A stretch of 60,000 nt of DNA from Owenia fusiformis (lineage: Eukaryota; Annelida; Polychaeta; Sabellida; Oweniidae), in NCBI GenBank assembly GCA_903813345.2, contig CAIIXF020000001.1, positions 29,565,915-29,625,914 of the forward strand, written 5' to 3'. Positions 37,324 to 47,860 of the stretch are shown here, piece by piece. A model generated the notes under the pieces. The model saw only the letters and a program-made list of their open reading frames with translations. It did not search any database and was not told where the DNA came from. The first letter of the stretch is position 1. The number at the start of each line of letters is the position of its first letter. Made by a program: the position numbers and the translations under genes.

Positions 37324-37457
37324 GTTTAAATCATTATCAGCTTTAGTATTTATGGAGTTCTTTTGTTGGTGAACATACACATCATTCTTCAGGGTTGCTT
37401 CAGATTGATATATATCACTTTGATGAAATAACGACACTGAAAGGTATTTATTCTCAT
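37324..37457 (-). other. 5' UTR part of the large exon
   Basis: These bases lie between the acceptor at 37458 and the chosen Met. The main frame is open through them but has no earlier Met after the splice site. Joining exon 1 (donor at 38469) creates a short upstream frame, MLRF then stop, across the junction. An unrecognised coding exon between 37.5 and 38.4 kb could instead extend the N-terminus. Confidence 0.5.
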
Positions 37458-38468
37458 CTGAAAAAAAAATTGTATAACTTATACCACGGTTCTCTTGAAA
37501 GCCCATTGGATTACTAAGGATGCATGAAGAACTTTATTCTTATTCTGGAGGTTACCAAACAAATTTCCAAAAAGCCATTTATACCTCTATCAGATGACAC
37601 AAAGGAATGGATTAGAATCTTATAAGTCAAAGTTTAGATTTGTTTCAATTGAAAAAGTAGACATGCAAAATTTGAAAACCAATACACCCAAGAGAAAGCC
37701 CATGTTAGTAGAAATTACTGCTGAAGCTAGGATTCCTAAAGGGAGGGAGTAGTGAGGCAAACTTTTTATCAACGAGGGAAACACACATCTAGGAATTCAC
37801 GTGGGGGAATGAAGAGAGACATTTTTTTTTGTAAATGAGGCAAATGTTTTTGTCAATGAGGCAAGTACCTATATAGGGTACAGTCATGGATAATGGGAAG
37901 TTCTCCATACATCTCCATGTTAAGCATCTTGAATCATAATTCATAATTAGCACTATCGAAAGGTTATACTAATATCCCGATCACCTCTTATGTGTTTTGA
38001 ATTTTTTTGTCACTGGATAAGACCAAATCTGGTGATTCAAAATCTGAAGCGGGAAAATATTCAAAATGGTGGCATTTGAATTTGTAACTTTGACATCCTT
38101 TAGATCGGACTGTTCACTCATGATGGATGGAGCAAGGAACAATTCTTAATTCTCCGATGTGGTTCATTAGACAAGAGCAATAATATAGAATTGTCACGGT
38201 CATATCAGGATATCACGATAACACTACCACGGCACGGTCATGGCAGGATCCTTGCGAAACTTAAAAACACTGAATAACATGGTGACGGTTGTGCCAGGTA
38301 TAAGAAACAGATAGAATGCAAGTCGAGATGTATTTCCGATAAGAGACATGTATGAATGCAGTCTGCTGCAGTGCAGACGAAATTTTTCTTTTCCAAATCA
38401 TCAATAGAATCGATGATCAACGCATTTCATCCTTCCAATGTTCCACGTCAATGTGAAAACATACTTAC

Positions 38469-38560
38469 TAAAATCTTAACATCAAGTGGAATAACTCCTT
38501 TCACACGGAAAGCTCGCCAAAAGAAGAAGAATTAGAGAAAAATATTTTCAAATTTCGTAC
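38469..38560 (-). other. 5' noncoding exon of the acidic-protein gene
   Basis: On the minus strand a donor TTTTA|GTAAGTATG ends at 38469. Upstream is GC-richer DNA with an ETS-type core. The start is estimated, not seen. The exon contains ATGTTAAGATTTTA, a very short upstream frame. Confidence 0.55.
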
Positions 38561-38610
38561 CGGAAGTAGCTTGGATCAAATTAAACCGGTGCATTGTGGG
38601 CATTTCTTGC
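38540..38610. promoter_or_regulatory. Bidirectional promoter with ETS-type site
   Basis: ACCGGAAGTAGC (about 38560-38571) is a strong ETS core. GCATTGTGGGCATTTC follows at 38591. Two strong donors point away on opposite strands: 38469 (minus) and 38712 (plus). That is the layout of a TATA-less bidirectional housekeeping promoter serving the acidic-protein gene and the CYRI gene. Confidence 0.6.
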
Positions 38611-38711
38611 TGAGAGAAACAACAGAAAAGTGACAAATATTTCTTTCAGTAATTGGCTATTTACCACAAACGTACGTGTTTATTCGCCTATTCCATTATC
38701 GCAAGTGACGG
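38590..38711 (+). other. 5' noncoding exon, probably CYRI/FAM49 exon 1
   Basis: A strong donor GACGG|GTAAGTG follows 38711. No coding frame from here joins a later exon. The next plus-strand exon signals are at 43303-43551 and then the CYRI coding exon at 57737, so this is most simply the first noncoding exon of that gene. The link is inferred. Confidence 0.5.
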
Positions 38712-39119
38712 GTAAGTGCATTGATTATATACATAGAGCTGAAACAGTTTGGATTTTCATGATTTTAATCATTATGAGCGTTCAAATATTGAGAATCTGA
38801 ACTGAGATTTCTTTGGAGTTTATTTTCTCTAGGCTAGAGCCTAGGGCAAAGATGTTTCATTCTATATTCTACAATGAGTGCTTCTTACCCATGTTGATCT
38901 ACTGTAAATGGATAAGGACTTTCTGATAATTCAGTTTTGACAGTTACGGTGCGGTAGTCATGGAATTCAATTTAGATCAAGTATATCTCTGAACAAGTTG
39001 AAAAGTTTTCAGGATTTTCAAGTGACATTTTGCCAGCCTGTCAGATTTTCATTCTCGCAATAACAAAATCCAAGTTTTCTGCTTGTGCCTGTTTCATACC
39101 CTTTGTATTGGTCATTCGA

Positions 39120-39410
39120 CTTTGCTTCTTAAAAGAGAATTTCGTCTTCACTCTTTCAGTTTACAATAATCTCTGAACTGAGCCATTCTCATAGAAATAC
39201 AGGCGACTTTCTATATGTAGTAATTTCCTCTGACATCATCACATAGTTATGAGCACGCATTTAGCATGTGTTCAAGCTCACTGATTGGTTGAGAAATGAT
39301 CAGCTTGGTAGGTTTGAAATGATTTATGACCTGGGCTGCAGTCATGGGCATAGGTCGGTAGAGGGTAGTTTACAACTCTGCACGCAGGGAACTGTTTCAC
39401 TATTTCAAGA
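39120..39410 (-). promoter_or_regulatory. Promoter-like repeat, copy 2 (minus strand, decayed)
   Basis: Read on the minus strand it follows copy 1: CCTGCGTGCAGAGT, AACCAATCAGTGAGCTT, TGATGTCA (a one-base variant of the CRE), ACATATAGAAA, then GAGTGAAGACGAA and TCTCTTTTAAGAAG. It points toward the acidic-protein gene, about 0.55 kb upstream of that gene's first exon. Confidence 0.6.
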
Positions 39411-40711
39411 ATCTCTATCAAACCACCTGACATAATTTTGTTTAATTATTCATTTTTAGCAAATCAGCCATTTTACTTATATTTCAGCCATTTTATTTGC
39501 TAGTGTCTACTGTTAATACTGGCGGTTATGTATTTTATATTAAACGTTGATGGTTTTGCAAGATGTTCTCTTTGTCCCTTTCAGAAACCAGACAGATTAT
39601 TGCATAAACTTAGAATATGCCAAGTTGGTACACTTGTACCATATTTTTTTTAAGCTTATAAGACCCATATACATGTATATTCCATCCATTTAAGCTTAGA
39701 GAGTCGAGTCTGCAGAAATATTACAGATGTTACCAATTATTGTTCTTTTATTGTTTCAAAATTACTGTTGAAATACAAATTACAGTACTAGCACTACACA
39801 ATTATAATTATTAGGTTTAACTACTCACAATGGCAGTAAATTGATATTTTTACTTGGTTGATTATTAGATTGTAACATTATGACATTTCTCTCTGCCTCC
39901 CATGTCTATTGTCTCATGTTACAATAATTGATTTTATGGCAGATATATGTCTGCATTTCTTTGTAGCATACAACCCATGAGTTTGATTTTATCAATATTC
40001 TTCCTGGTTTGCTGGTTATGTTGTTCCCGCAATATTCTTTCTATATTATGTTTGGGAATATTGTAACAATTCCCAATCATGTAATAAATATCAGTGATTT
40101 CCCCAGTGCTGCACTAGTACCTTGTCATTCTGATACTCATCACATCTTTCTGTTTCACATGAGAGAAGAAATGAGATGTCATGGTTTTAATTATGATACC
40201 TTGTTAAAATCTGAAAATAACATGGTACCGTATTGTAGAAAATCTGTCAAAGGATGAAAAATAGAGATATTAAGACCAAAATCTAGTAAAATTAGGATTT
40301 AGCACCCTCTTGAAAAAATCCTGGGTGTTAGATCAGTGAATACATTATCTGAAATTATCATTCATCTAACTATTAACTGTATTTTGTTCAGCAATTCTTG
40401 TTATATAGCATAATGATCTTTGGGTCTCATTTATACTTGATTTATGTGCTAATCAGGCGATGCATGTCACATAGAAGTTTATGACAGATCAATAGTTGAG
40501 TTGCGGGGAAAGAAGCTTGGAACGACTATCTCCTCATCCAAAAGGACTCGTTCATTATTTTTCAGTCATAAACTGACCAAGTAGGGGGAACAAGTACACC
40601 AGTAATTTGGAGCTGGTAAATTGGTACTAACTGCTGACAACATTCTGCTGAGTACTGAATTATTGGAAGTTGATTTGTAAATCTGGTAAAAAAATATTTT
40701 CAACTCAAAGA

Positions 40712-40957
40712 ACAGTAAAACCTGGCTGTATAAGTAGAATGCCTTTGGTACCTCAACAAGTGTATCATTTATGGATGTATAGTAGAAAGAGCTTTAAGTT
40801 GAACACCTGTAAGTAGAACACCTTACAATTGGAACTTGTGGCCCATTGACTCCATGTTGATGAAGTTCCCTGTAAGTGGAACACCTCGCACTTTTTGTGG
40901 TCCTGAGGGCCACTTATACAGGTTCTACTGTATTCTACTTGATAGGTTTTACTGTAT
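40712..40957. mobile_element. Pogo-like MITE (AAGTRGAACACC type)
   Basis: It starts CAGTAAAACCTGGCTGTATA and ends ACAGGTTCTACTGTA, with a second end-like copy, GGTTTTACTGTA, 20 bases on. Internal units such as TAAGTGGAACACCTC and GTAAGTAGAACACCTTAC repeat the end sequence. This is a compact element with no coding frame, in intron 1. Confidence 0.65.
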
Positions 40958-43302
40958 CTTGTTAATTAGGAATTAAAGAGGAAGTCAAACAGTTGTTTGT
41001 CTTTCAGTGTAGTACATGATAGTACATTGCACTGTAGTTGATCAGCATGTATAGAACTGTAAAAGAAGCAGTAAAAATAGAAGTGGTCCAAGTTGTGGAG
41101 AAAACCTGAGCTAGAAATGGTTTGAAAAGTTCAACCAGAAGTTTTTTAAAATGGATGGAAGAAATTTGTCTGAAATCACTTTTCCAATCATATAATTTTA
41201 AAATGCTTGAGCTAACACTTATGTATATCTGGCCATATTGTTTAATGCAGCTTAAAACTTAATGCAGCTTAAAACTGACTTTTAAATGTCAGCCATTATT
41301 GATGCCGAAGTTGACCATATTATTATTCAATGTTCTCCTTGTGTCATTGTCAATACCACGATGTCCAAACTATTTGCTACACCACTAAAAAAATTGTCCC
41401 TAGCATGAGAAACTTAAATTAGGCCTGCCATGAAACTTCAAATAGATATGTACAGCTCTTGAATACTATCACTAGTATTACAGGCCATGTCTTTGAAATG
41501 TCACCATGTCTTTTCATATATGATAAAAACTTACTGTCCCAAAAGAGATAAAACATGTGTCTTAGTCTCTTAGATAAGTTCAATGTACAGGATTTTACTC
41601 CTAATACTAATACTAAGGAAGTACTTGTGCCATATGGCTATATACATGCTGCATCATAAAGTTGTAAAACTGTAAAACACCTGATTAAAAAAAGTTTTTC
41701 ATTGCTTAAGGTAGTGATTCATTCATACATTGTTTGTTGTTTGTTAATATCAGAAGAACAAACATATAAGGCCTGTGCGACCCGAAAAGCAGATATATCA
41801 AATGTTTATAGTTCAAGTTTTCAAATACAGTAGTTTAGTTTAGTTAAACACAGTTGCCACAGTTGTATTGAATTTTATTTTCTGGTGAGTATGTTTTTAG
41901 CGTTGGTTTCTTCATCCATGGGTCAATAGTATAATTGGTCATGTTTTCTTGGGGCTATACATTTACTATAGAAATGAGTATGTTATATTGTTAGGGACAA
42001 CACAATATCAGTTTTTCATGATTGATCAATAACTTTTCTTTTAACCACATTTTGTATTAAAGTTCTGAATATTTCCTTACATGGCAAACAATAGGTTCTT
42101 GAATACTCTTCTCTATAATAAAAATTCTGCTTGAGACGAGATATTAAACTTATTATCACAAATATAATTATTCATACATTCTGAAGTGAATCAAGTCGAC
42201 TATCAGTCTCTATTATATCTGATTGCTGTAGCAATTGTCTTTCAATATGATTCCTTAAGAGGTGCATAGAGCCATCTCCATTTCAATTTCTCATGGGATT
42301 TGTGGATACAAATAAATGCAAAGGCAGGCGAGATGACCATTATACATCCCAATGTGATTATGTGGATATTATAAATTTGTCTATATCCATCTGGGATTTA
42401 GATTAAAATGTGTCAAACTGACACTGCATTAAGTTTTTTCTAATACGATCAATGATTCAGCCATGTCCATTTTCCATTCATGGTTAGTATGTTCATGCAT
42501 GTTAACATTCACCAGCCTTTAACGTAAATTGTTATTTTGATTCAGCAGAGAATATCATCTTCGCACGCTCGGTCTTCTCTTCAATGACGGGAGCCGAGTG
42601 AATGAAGATGAGAGAATATCATCTTACTCACTTGAGATGTTTTTGCCAACTTAACATGAATGAATATTAGAAGCCTTTCCACGTAGATGAGCCACTTTAG
42701 TACCTTGTCTTTTCGATGTTATATGTCTATAAAATATAAAGATGTTGTATCTTTGTCAAGTACGTTGGGGTGTAATCTACATTAGCGATGAAATAGAGTG
42801 AAATACCCTAAGAATGGGTTCTCTAAATGATACACATGGCATTTATTTACTCATCAGGATTTTGTACATGTACATCCATAATTTTATTTGTACAATTTAT
42901 TGACATTTTATCCTTTACAATTTTCAGTGAAGTAAGAGCACGCCCTGCTTCCCACATCAATACATTATGGATGACACTCCCTTTTTCTTTGAAAAAACAT
43001 ATTGAATCAATCCTTAATTTACTTTACTATTAACTCTACAACTTTATGTATGTGTTAAGTTTCTAACAAGATCAGTCAGATGTTAATGATTTATTTATTA
43101 AAGCCAATGTTAGCATTGCACTCTTTGAATAATCATTATACAAAATTACATGCTAGATAAGAGTCAAAATCAAAAATAAATCGATTGAATCCTGATGTCT
43201 GCCAGTTCACATTGCTTTGTCTGACATCCCAGTCTCCATGGAAGATGTGGTTGCCTTGGTAACCTTACTCCATCAATCATGTTCTACCTTTATGTTTTAC
43301 AG

Positions 43303-43551
43303 GTAGCCTGAGAAACACAAGTCCATATGGAACCAAGCACTTCAGAGCACACTACCTTGGATATCTACTAATGGCACAGATTGGAGGGATCTGAAATCAT
43401 CCCAGGGTCACAGTATTGAGGATTGAAAATCTGCTCAGAATTACATTATATTATTTTTTGAACAGAAATTTTCTCAGGATAGATTTACACTGTTTAGGAT
43501 CACTGAGGATTATTGATTCAAAGATAGAGGTTCCAGCTCAGAAGTTTTAAG
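43303..43551 (+). other. 5' noncoding exon, probably CYRI/FAM49 exon 2
   Basis: It is bounded by TATGTTTTACAG and TTTAAG|GTAAGT, both strong. Stops occur in all frames. A 14-codon upstream frame begins at ATGGAACCAAGC (about 43328). Vertebrate CYRI genes also have several noncoding first exons. Assignment to this gene is by position and strand. Confidence 0.6.
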
Positions 43552-43590
43552 GTAAGTTTCTTAATCATCAGAGGTATAGTCCTTGTATCT

Positions 43591-43775
43591 GCATTAAAAC
43601 CTGTCTAATCCAAACTCCTCTGGGCAAACGTTTTCAGATTAGCAGGTGTTTACATTTCAATGTTTCCAAAATATCTGAGTCAATGGGGAGATGACATATT
43701 TGGGACAGAGAAAATATGTTCACATTGAGTGGTGTTCGGATAAGAGAGGTATTCCGATATACAGGTTTCACTGTA
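43591..43775. mobile_element. Pogo-like MITE (CTAATCC type)
   Basis: The left end is TTAAAACCTGTCTAATCC and the right end GGATAAGAGAGGTATTCC, with ATACAGGTTTCACTGTA. The middle has GATTAGCAGGTGTTTACA. It is the same class as 1480-1938 but shorter, 40 bases after the 43303-43551 exon. Confidence 0.65.
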
Positions 43776-44337
43776 TTCCCTTCTATACATAATATGATAG
43801 TGTACCATGTTTCCATGTAGCTTTTTAGAATCAGAAAGTGCTTGGGCGAGATTGTGGAGAAAAAAACAATAAACAAACAGCAATTGATAATTAACTAAAA
43901 AAAGTGTTGAACAACCAAAAAATGATATTTAAATCAGCCTAGAACTTCCTGAATGTGCTAGATAAGATTTGTGGTTTATGTCGATTTGATTGATTGCTTA
44001 AGTGCTCATCCAACTGTTAATCCCATTTTAGCATTACCCAATTTTCTAATCATGAATAAAGAATACCATGCAATTTACTGCATTATAAATCACCACACTG
44101 GGATTATAGGCTTATTACATATGGGAAGAGGAAATTCAAGGTTGCATTATTGGATTTGTGGTATCTGAAACATGAGACATTTACCAGAAAATAATAGTTT
44201 TGAAATTAAAACAAAAGGAAATACATTTCATAAAATTTAGGAACTTAACCCAAGACAGGCAAAGGGAAGTATAAATAAGGAAGGCGGGACATTCGTCAAA
44301 TTTATTCCTGAATGTTTGAGTGTTTGATTGCTAATTA

Positions 44338-45072
44338 TCCCAACGAACGAAGTTCGTTAGGGATATAGTGAAGCCCTCCGTCCGTCCGTCTGTCCGTCAG
44401 TCAGTCAGTCAGTCAGTCCGTCCGTCTGTCCGGAAGATAACTCAAATACTAGTTGACAGATTTTCTTCATATTTAGTGGAAAGATGGCCGCCGCTTTAAA
44501 AATGACGAGACTTTTTTGCAAAAATCATAAATTTTTCATCCTAAACCAAAGTAATTAATATTATTGTTTGAAATTTTGGTAGTGTATTCACAACATTTAT
44601 CTTTTTCACATATATTCCGTGTTTTTCATCCTGACCCCCAGGGGCCATGTATGGGGGGACAGGAAAACAGAAATTTTTGCTAATTTTTAAATCTTTCTGA
44701 AGTATAGCTTTATTATACTCAAATGAAAGGCAATTAAGAGTAGATTGCAAATATTGTATCTTTTTTCTGATTCCAGCCTCGTAAAATTCAAAATGGCCGT
44801 CTAATGTACGATTTCGCAATAATTTTTCGATCCCTTCAAAGTATGGCTATATTATACTCAAATTGAAGGAATTTTGGAGTAGATCACAATTATGGTATTA
44901 TTTTTAAGATTTGTACCTCAGAAAATTCAAAATGGCTGCTTTGCAGGAATTCGCAATTCTAAAATCTAATTTTTTCATTTTCAACCAAAGTAATGAGTAT
45001 AATTGATTGGAATTCGGTAATTGATATTTTGTTCGTTGGGATTTGCTACTCCGCGGAGTTGCCGTTATCTAG
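44338..45072 (+). mobile_element. Non-autonomous Helitron
   Basis: It starts with TC after A (A|TCCCAACGAAC, 44338) and ends CTAG before T (CTAG|T, 45069-45072), the classic Helitron insertion between A and T. A 12-base palindrome ACTCCGCGGAGT (45048-45059) lies about nine bases before CTAG, as the 3' hairpin should. Near the 3' end GTTCGTTGGGA (45031-45041) is the complement of the 5' terminus. The interior has a CCGT/CAGT microsatellite (about 44374-44430) and degenerate internal repeats containing AAATTCAAAATGGC at about 44785-44796 and 44924-44936. It is 735 bp without Rep/helicase, so it needs a partner in trans. Confidence 0.85.
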
Positions 45073-46263
45073 TAATGTCTATCGATGATATTGTGATAAT
45101 AATGTCTCTATCATAGATTATATTTCATTATTTGTCTATGTAATGAATCCATAATAGATTTGATTACATGCATCAGTGATCAAGATAGAATCAAATCATT
45201 TCCAGGCGCCTGGTTTCTCCGTAATGAATACACCTGTAATTAATAACTCAGGTGAGTTTGACAGAACAAAGGTGTACTACATCAGGTGCTAATATAGGTG
45301 AAATGATCATCATGTATTTAGAATCATTTCAAGAGTATTTCCAAGCTGTTGCCATTCACTAGAATTTCATTATAGTCAAAAGAGGGGCAATCTTGAGAGC
45401 AAAATATAGTTGTCAAGTATGGAAGCTTATCTTTATTGTAGAGTTCAGATAATAAATAATACGCTTTTTTGATAATAAATAATAAATGCTGTCCTCATCG
45501 GAAGGAAACTTAAGATGATAGGCAAAATAGATTTCACTAAGAATAGGGATCTAGGTGTAGCATCTTACTGGAATGTAAGTATATGTATTTTGTACTCATT
45601 TGGGAAAAATGAAAAAATAGGATAAAAAAGAGCAATAAGATACTCAGCAGTGAAATGTAAATATAAGATGTTTTGTATTTAGGCAGGAGGTAGTAGGAAG
45701 GGACCTTTTATCTTCAGTTATCCAGGTAGATGCCCTTACAAATAATTTAAATGTTTTCAAAATCAACACTAACCAAGCCTCTGGGACTGTAATGGAGAAT
45801 GAGTGCTCATGTTTTATTGAAGAATATGCTTTTGTTCAAGTTTTGGGATAATAAAGGGAGGATGTTGACAGGTTGTTAGAGTAGCTTTAGAATATAGTGT
45901 TGATAGTATTAAGGGCAGGATACAGCTGGTACAGAGACCATCATGGTTCAGCTGTCTTTGTTGTTTAAAGCCCACCAGCAGAATGTTCTTCAGTGATAAC
46001 TCCAAGTAAGGTGCTAATATAGAGATACCTAGGGAGTAAAGATACCTGAGGACAGATGTCGAATTTTAAACTAACATGATATTCTGAATTCTTGAGGTTA
46101 TGCATTGCTTTCATCTTTCCTATCTTGTTATGGTTCGTTGATGCAAATACAGTCTAACACACAGAGTGATAATAGCTCAGAATTGTTCATCCTCTTTACA
46201 AACACAAATTCTCAGCATTGTGCGTATATTTGGTAATGGTCTTCTTTGATCACTTTTGTAGAG

Positions 46264-47562
46264 CACGGTGCCCATGTCAAGCTGCGCGCCTACTTAGGCG
46301 CGCAGTTTGTTTCGATCACAAACTGCGTGCCTAAGAACATTGGATCATTTAAGTTGGAGTCTGTATTTTGAAACGTTATTTAAAGACATTTATCCTGCAT
46401 TGTTTTCTTGTTCAATGCGTTCATTCTGTGGCGAATATACGAATCTTGCAAATACTAGCAAAAACTGTGTGCAAATGAATCTTAGTTTTAAAACATAAGC
46501 AGATTAATGGCATTTTCGTCACTGATTTAATGGGAATTTATACGTAAATCGATCTAGCACTTTAAACATAAATGACAAATACTTTAGACTCGTTTTATAT
46601 TTAATTCCTTAAACATTTATCATGTTTAATTCAAAATATTTCGAAATAAAACAGATAATCAGGAGATTAAAAAGAAATAAACCACAAACTGCGCGCCTAT
46701 TTTAGCCAGAAATTACAATCTGTGCGCATACACTATTAAAACTACATATTATCATTGGAATTTCTACAGAGGTACGTGTAGGTGTTTTCGATGTAGCTTT
46801 GGAAATTTTGCTTTATCGTCAGATTTTATGAGATTTTCATATTGAAAGTCAAAATGTATAATAGAAGTGACAATTAAGTTGGGAACGAAAAAAACATTTA
46901 TTTTCAGATCACCATCTTGGTGGATGGACTCTCATAGTGTTTCAATTATGGGGTTCTACTATTAGACACATATGTGCCTTGTATGGCGTAACGCCATACA
47001 AGGCACATATGTGTCTAATAGTAACGCCGTTTATGTTTTCTAATAATACAAAACAAGCTTGGATAGGCAAGCAGTTTTGAAATATTAGGCACGCAGTTTG
47101 TGAAATACATGTGAATATAGGCGCGCAGTTTGACAAGAAAAATGTTTAAATCACGTTTATGGCGTATTATCGTTTTGAACACAAACTTTGCTGTTTTAAT
47201 CAGATGGAGTGATCCTATATATTCTAGCATACACAGACACAATGGCAGAATAAACGGCAAATGATGATAAAAAGACATAGATATAACTTTACACTGTAAA
47301 TTTTGAACACAGAAGTTACTTAAGACCCTTATATTGAGATAACTAGGTTTACATCGGGAAAAACATTGAGTACTATGAGTAAATTAAGTTCATCTTCACA
47401 GAATGGTACTATCTTTAGAACGAGACTAACCTTGTATTTTTCGTATTTTGGCTCTTTTTGGGAGTCGTGTCCTCCCCGTCTCACATTTTGAAATATGCGC
47501 GCAGTTTGTCAGAGTTTCAAACTGCGTGCCTAGTAGGCACGCTGCTTGACATGGGCATCGTG
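46264..47562. mobile_element. 1.3-kb element with AAACTGCGCGCCT subterminal repeats
   Basis: The left end CACGGTGCCCATGTCAAGCT and the right end, reversed, CACGATGCCCATGTCAAGCA match for about 45 bases. TAGAG flanks both ends (46259-46263 and 47563-47567). The motif AAACTGCGCGCCT or its complement occurs about nine times, in both orientations, near 46285, 46300, 46320, 46685, 47092, 47120, 47500, 47517 and 47535. A perfect palindrome lies at 46958-47022. No protein frame. Superfamily unknown. Confidence 0.8.
46958..47022. repeat. Perfect 65-bp palindrome
   Basis: Two 32-base arms (46958-46989 and 46991-47022) are exact reverse complements around one base at 46990. It starts ACTATTAGACACATATGTGC. 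It lies close to the middle of the 46264-47562 element. Confidence 0.95.
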
Positions 47563-47680
47563 TAGAGGAGGTACTGCACTAAGCAACAACTAAAAAACTG
47601 CAAGTAATAAAAGATCTTGGAAAACTGAAAATCTGATTTGTACATAACAATAGCACAATATTCTCTAGGAGTCATTCAAA

Positions 47681-47860
47681 TACAGAAAAACGTATATATA
47701 GTGAACACCTATGGAGTTATGAAAAGTGTTCACTGTAAGTAGGTGTTCACTACAGAGGGGATTTTACACAGAAATCAAAATAAAATGTGTCTTGAAGTGG
47801 TGCTTACTTAACACAGGTGTTCACTAGAGAGGGGTATTCACCAAGACAGGTTTTACTGTA
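47681..47860. mobile_element. Pogo-like MITE (GTGAACACC type)
   Basis: It begins TACAGAAAAACGTATATATA and ends CAAGACAGGTTTTACTGTA. Inside are TAGTGAACACCTATG, AAGTAGGTGTTCACTAC and ACAGGTGTTCACTAG. The GTGAACACC version matches the tandem repeat at 1101-1446. Confidence 0.65.

Larger units (their letters stand above)
38712..43302 (+). other. Intron 1 of the probable CYRI gene
   Basis: A 4.6-kb intron bounded by GTAAGT and TTTTACAG. It holds an inverted promoter-like repeat (39120-39410) and a pogo-like MITE (40712-40957). A small imperfect hairpin with a direct repeat GAGAATATCATCTT flanks 42548-42622. The rest is unremarkable. Confidence 0.45.

Noticed and set aside
38238-38420. 60-codon minus-strand frame near the bidirectional promoter, considered as first coding exon
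   Set aside because: It has no donor in the phase needed by the large exon and lies in the likely first intron.
46264-47562. Spaced GC-rich repeats considered as a CRISPR array
   Set aside because: The repeats are in both orientations and irregularly spaced, the host is a eukaryote, and they fit transposon subterminal repeats.
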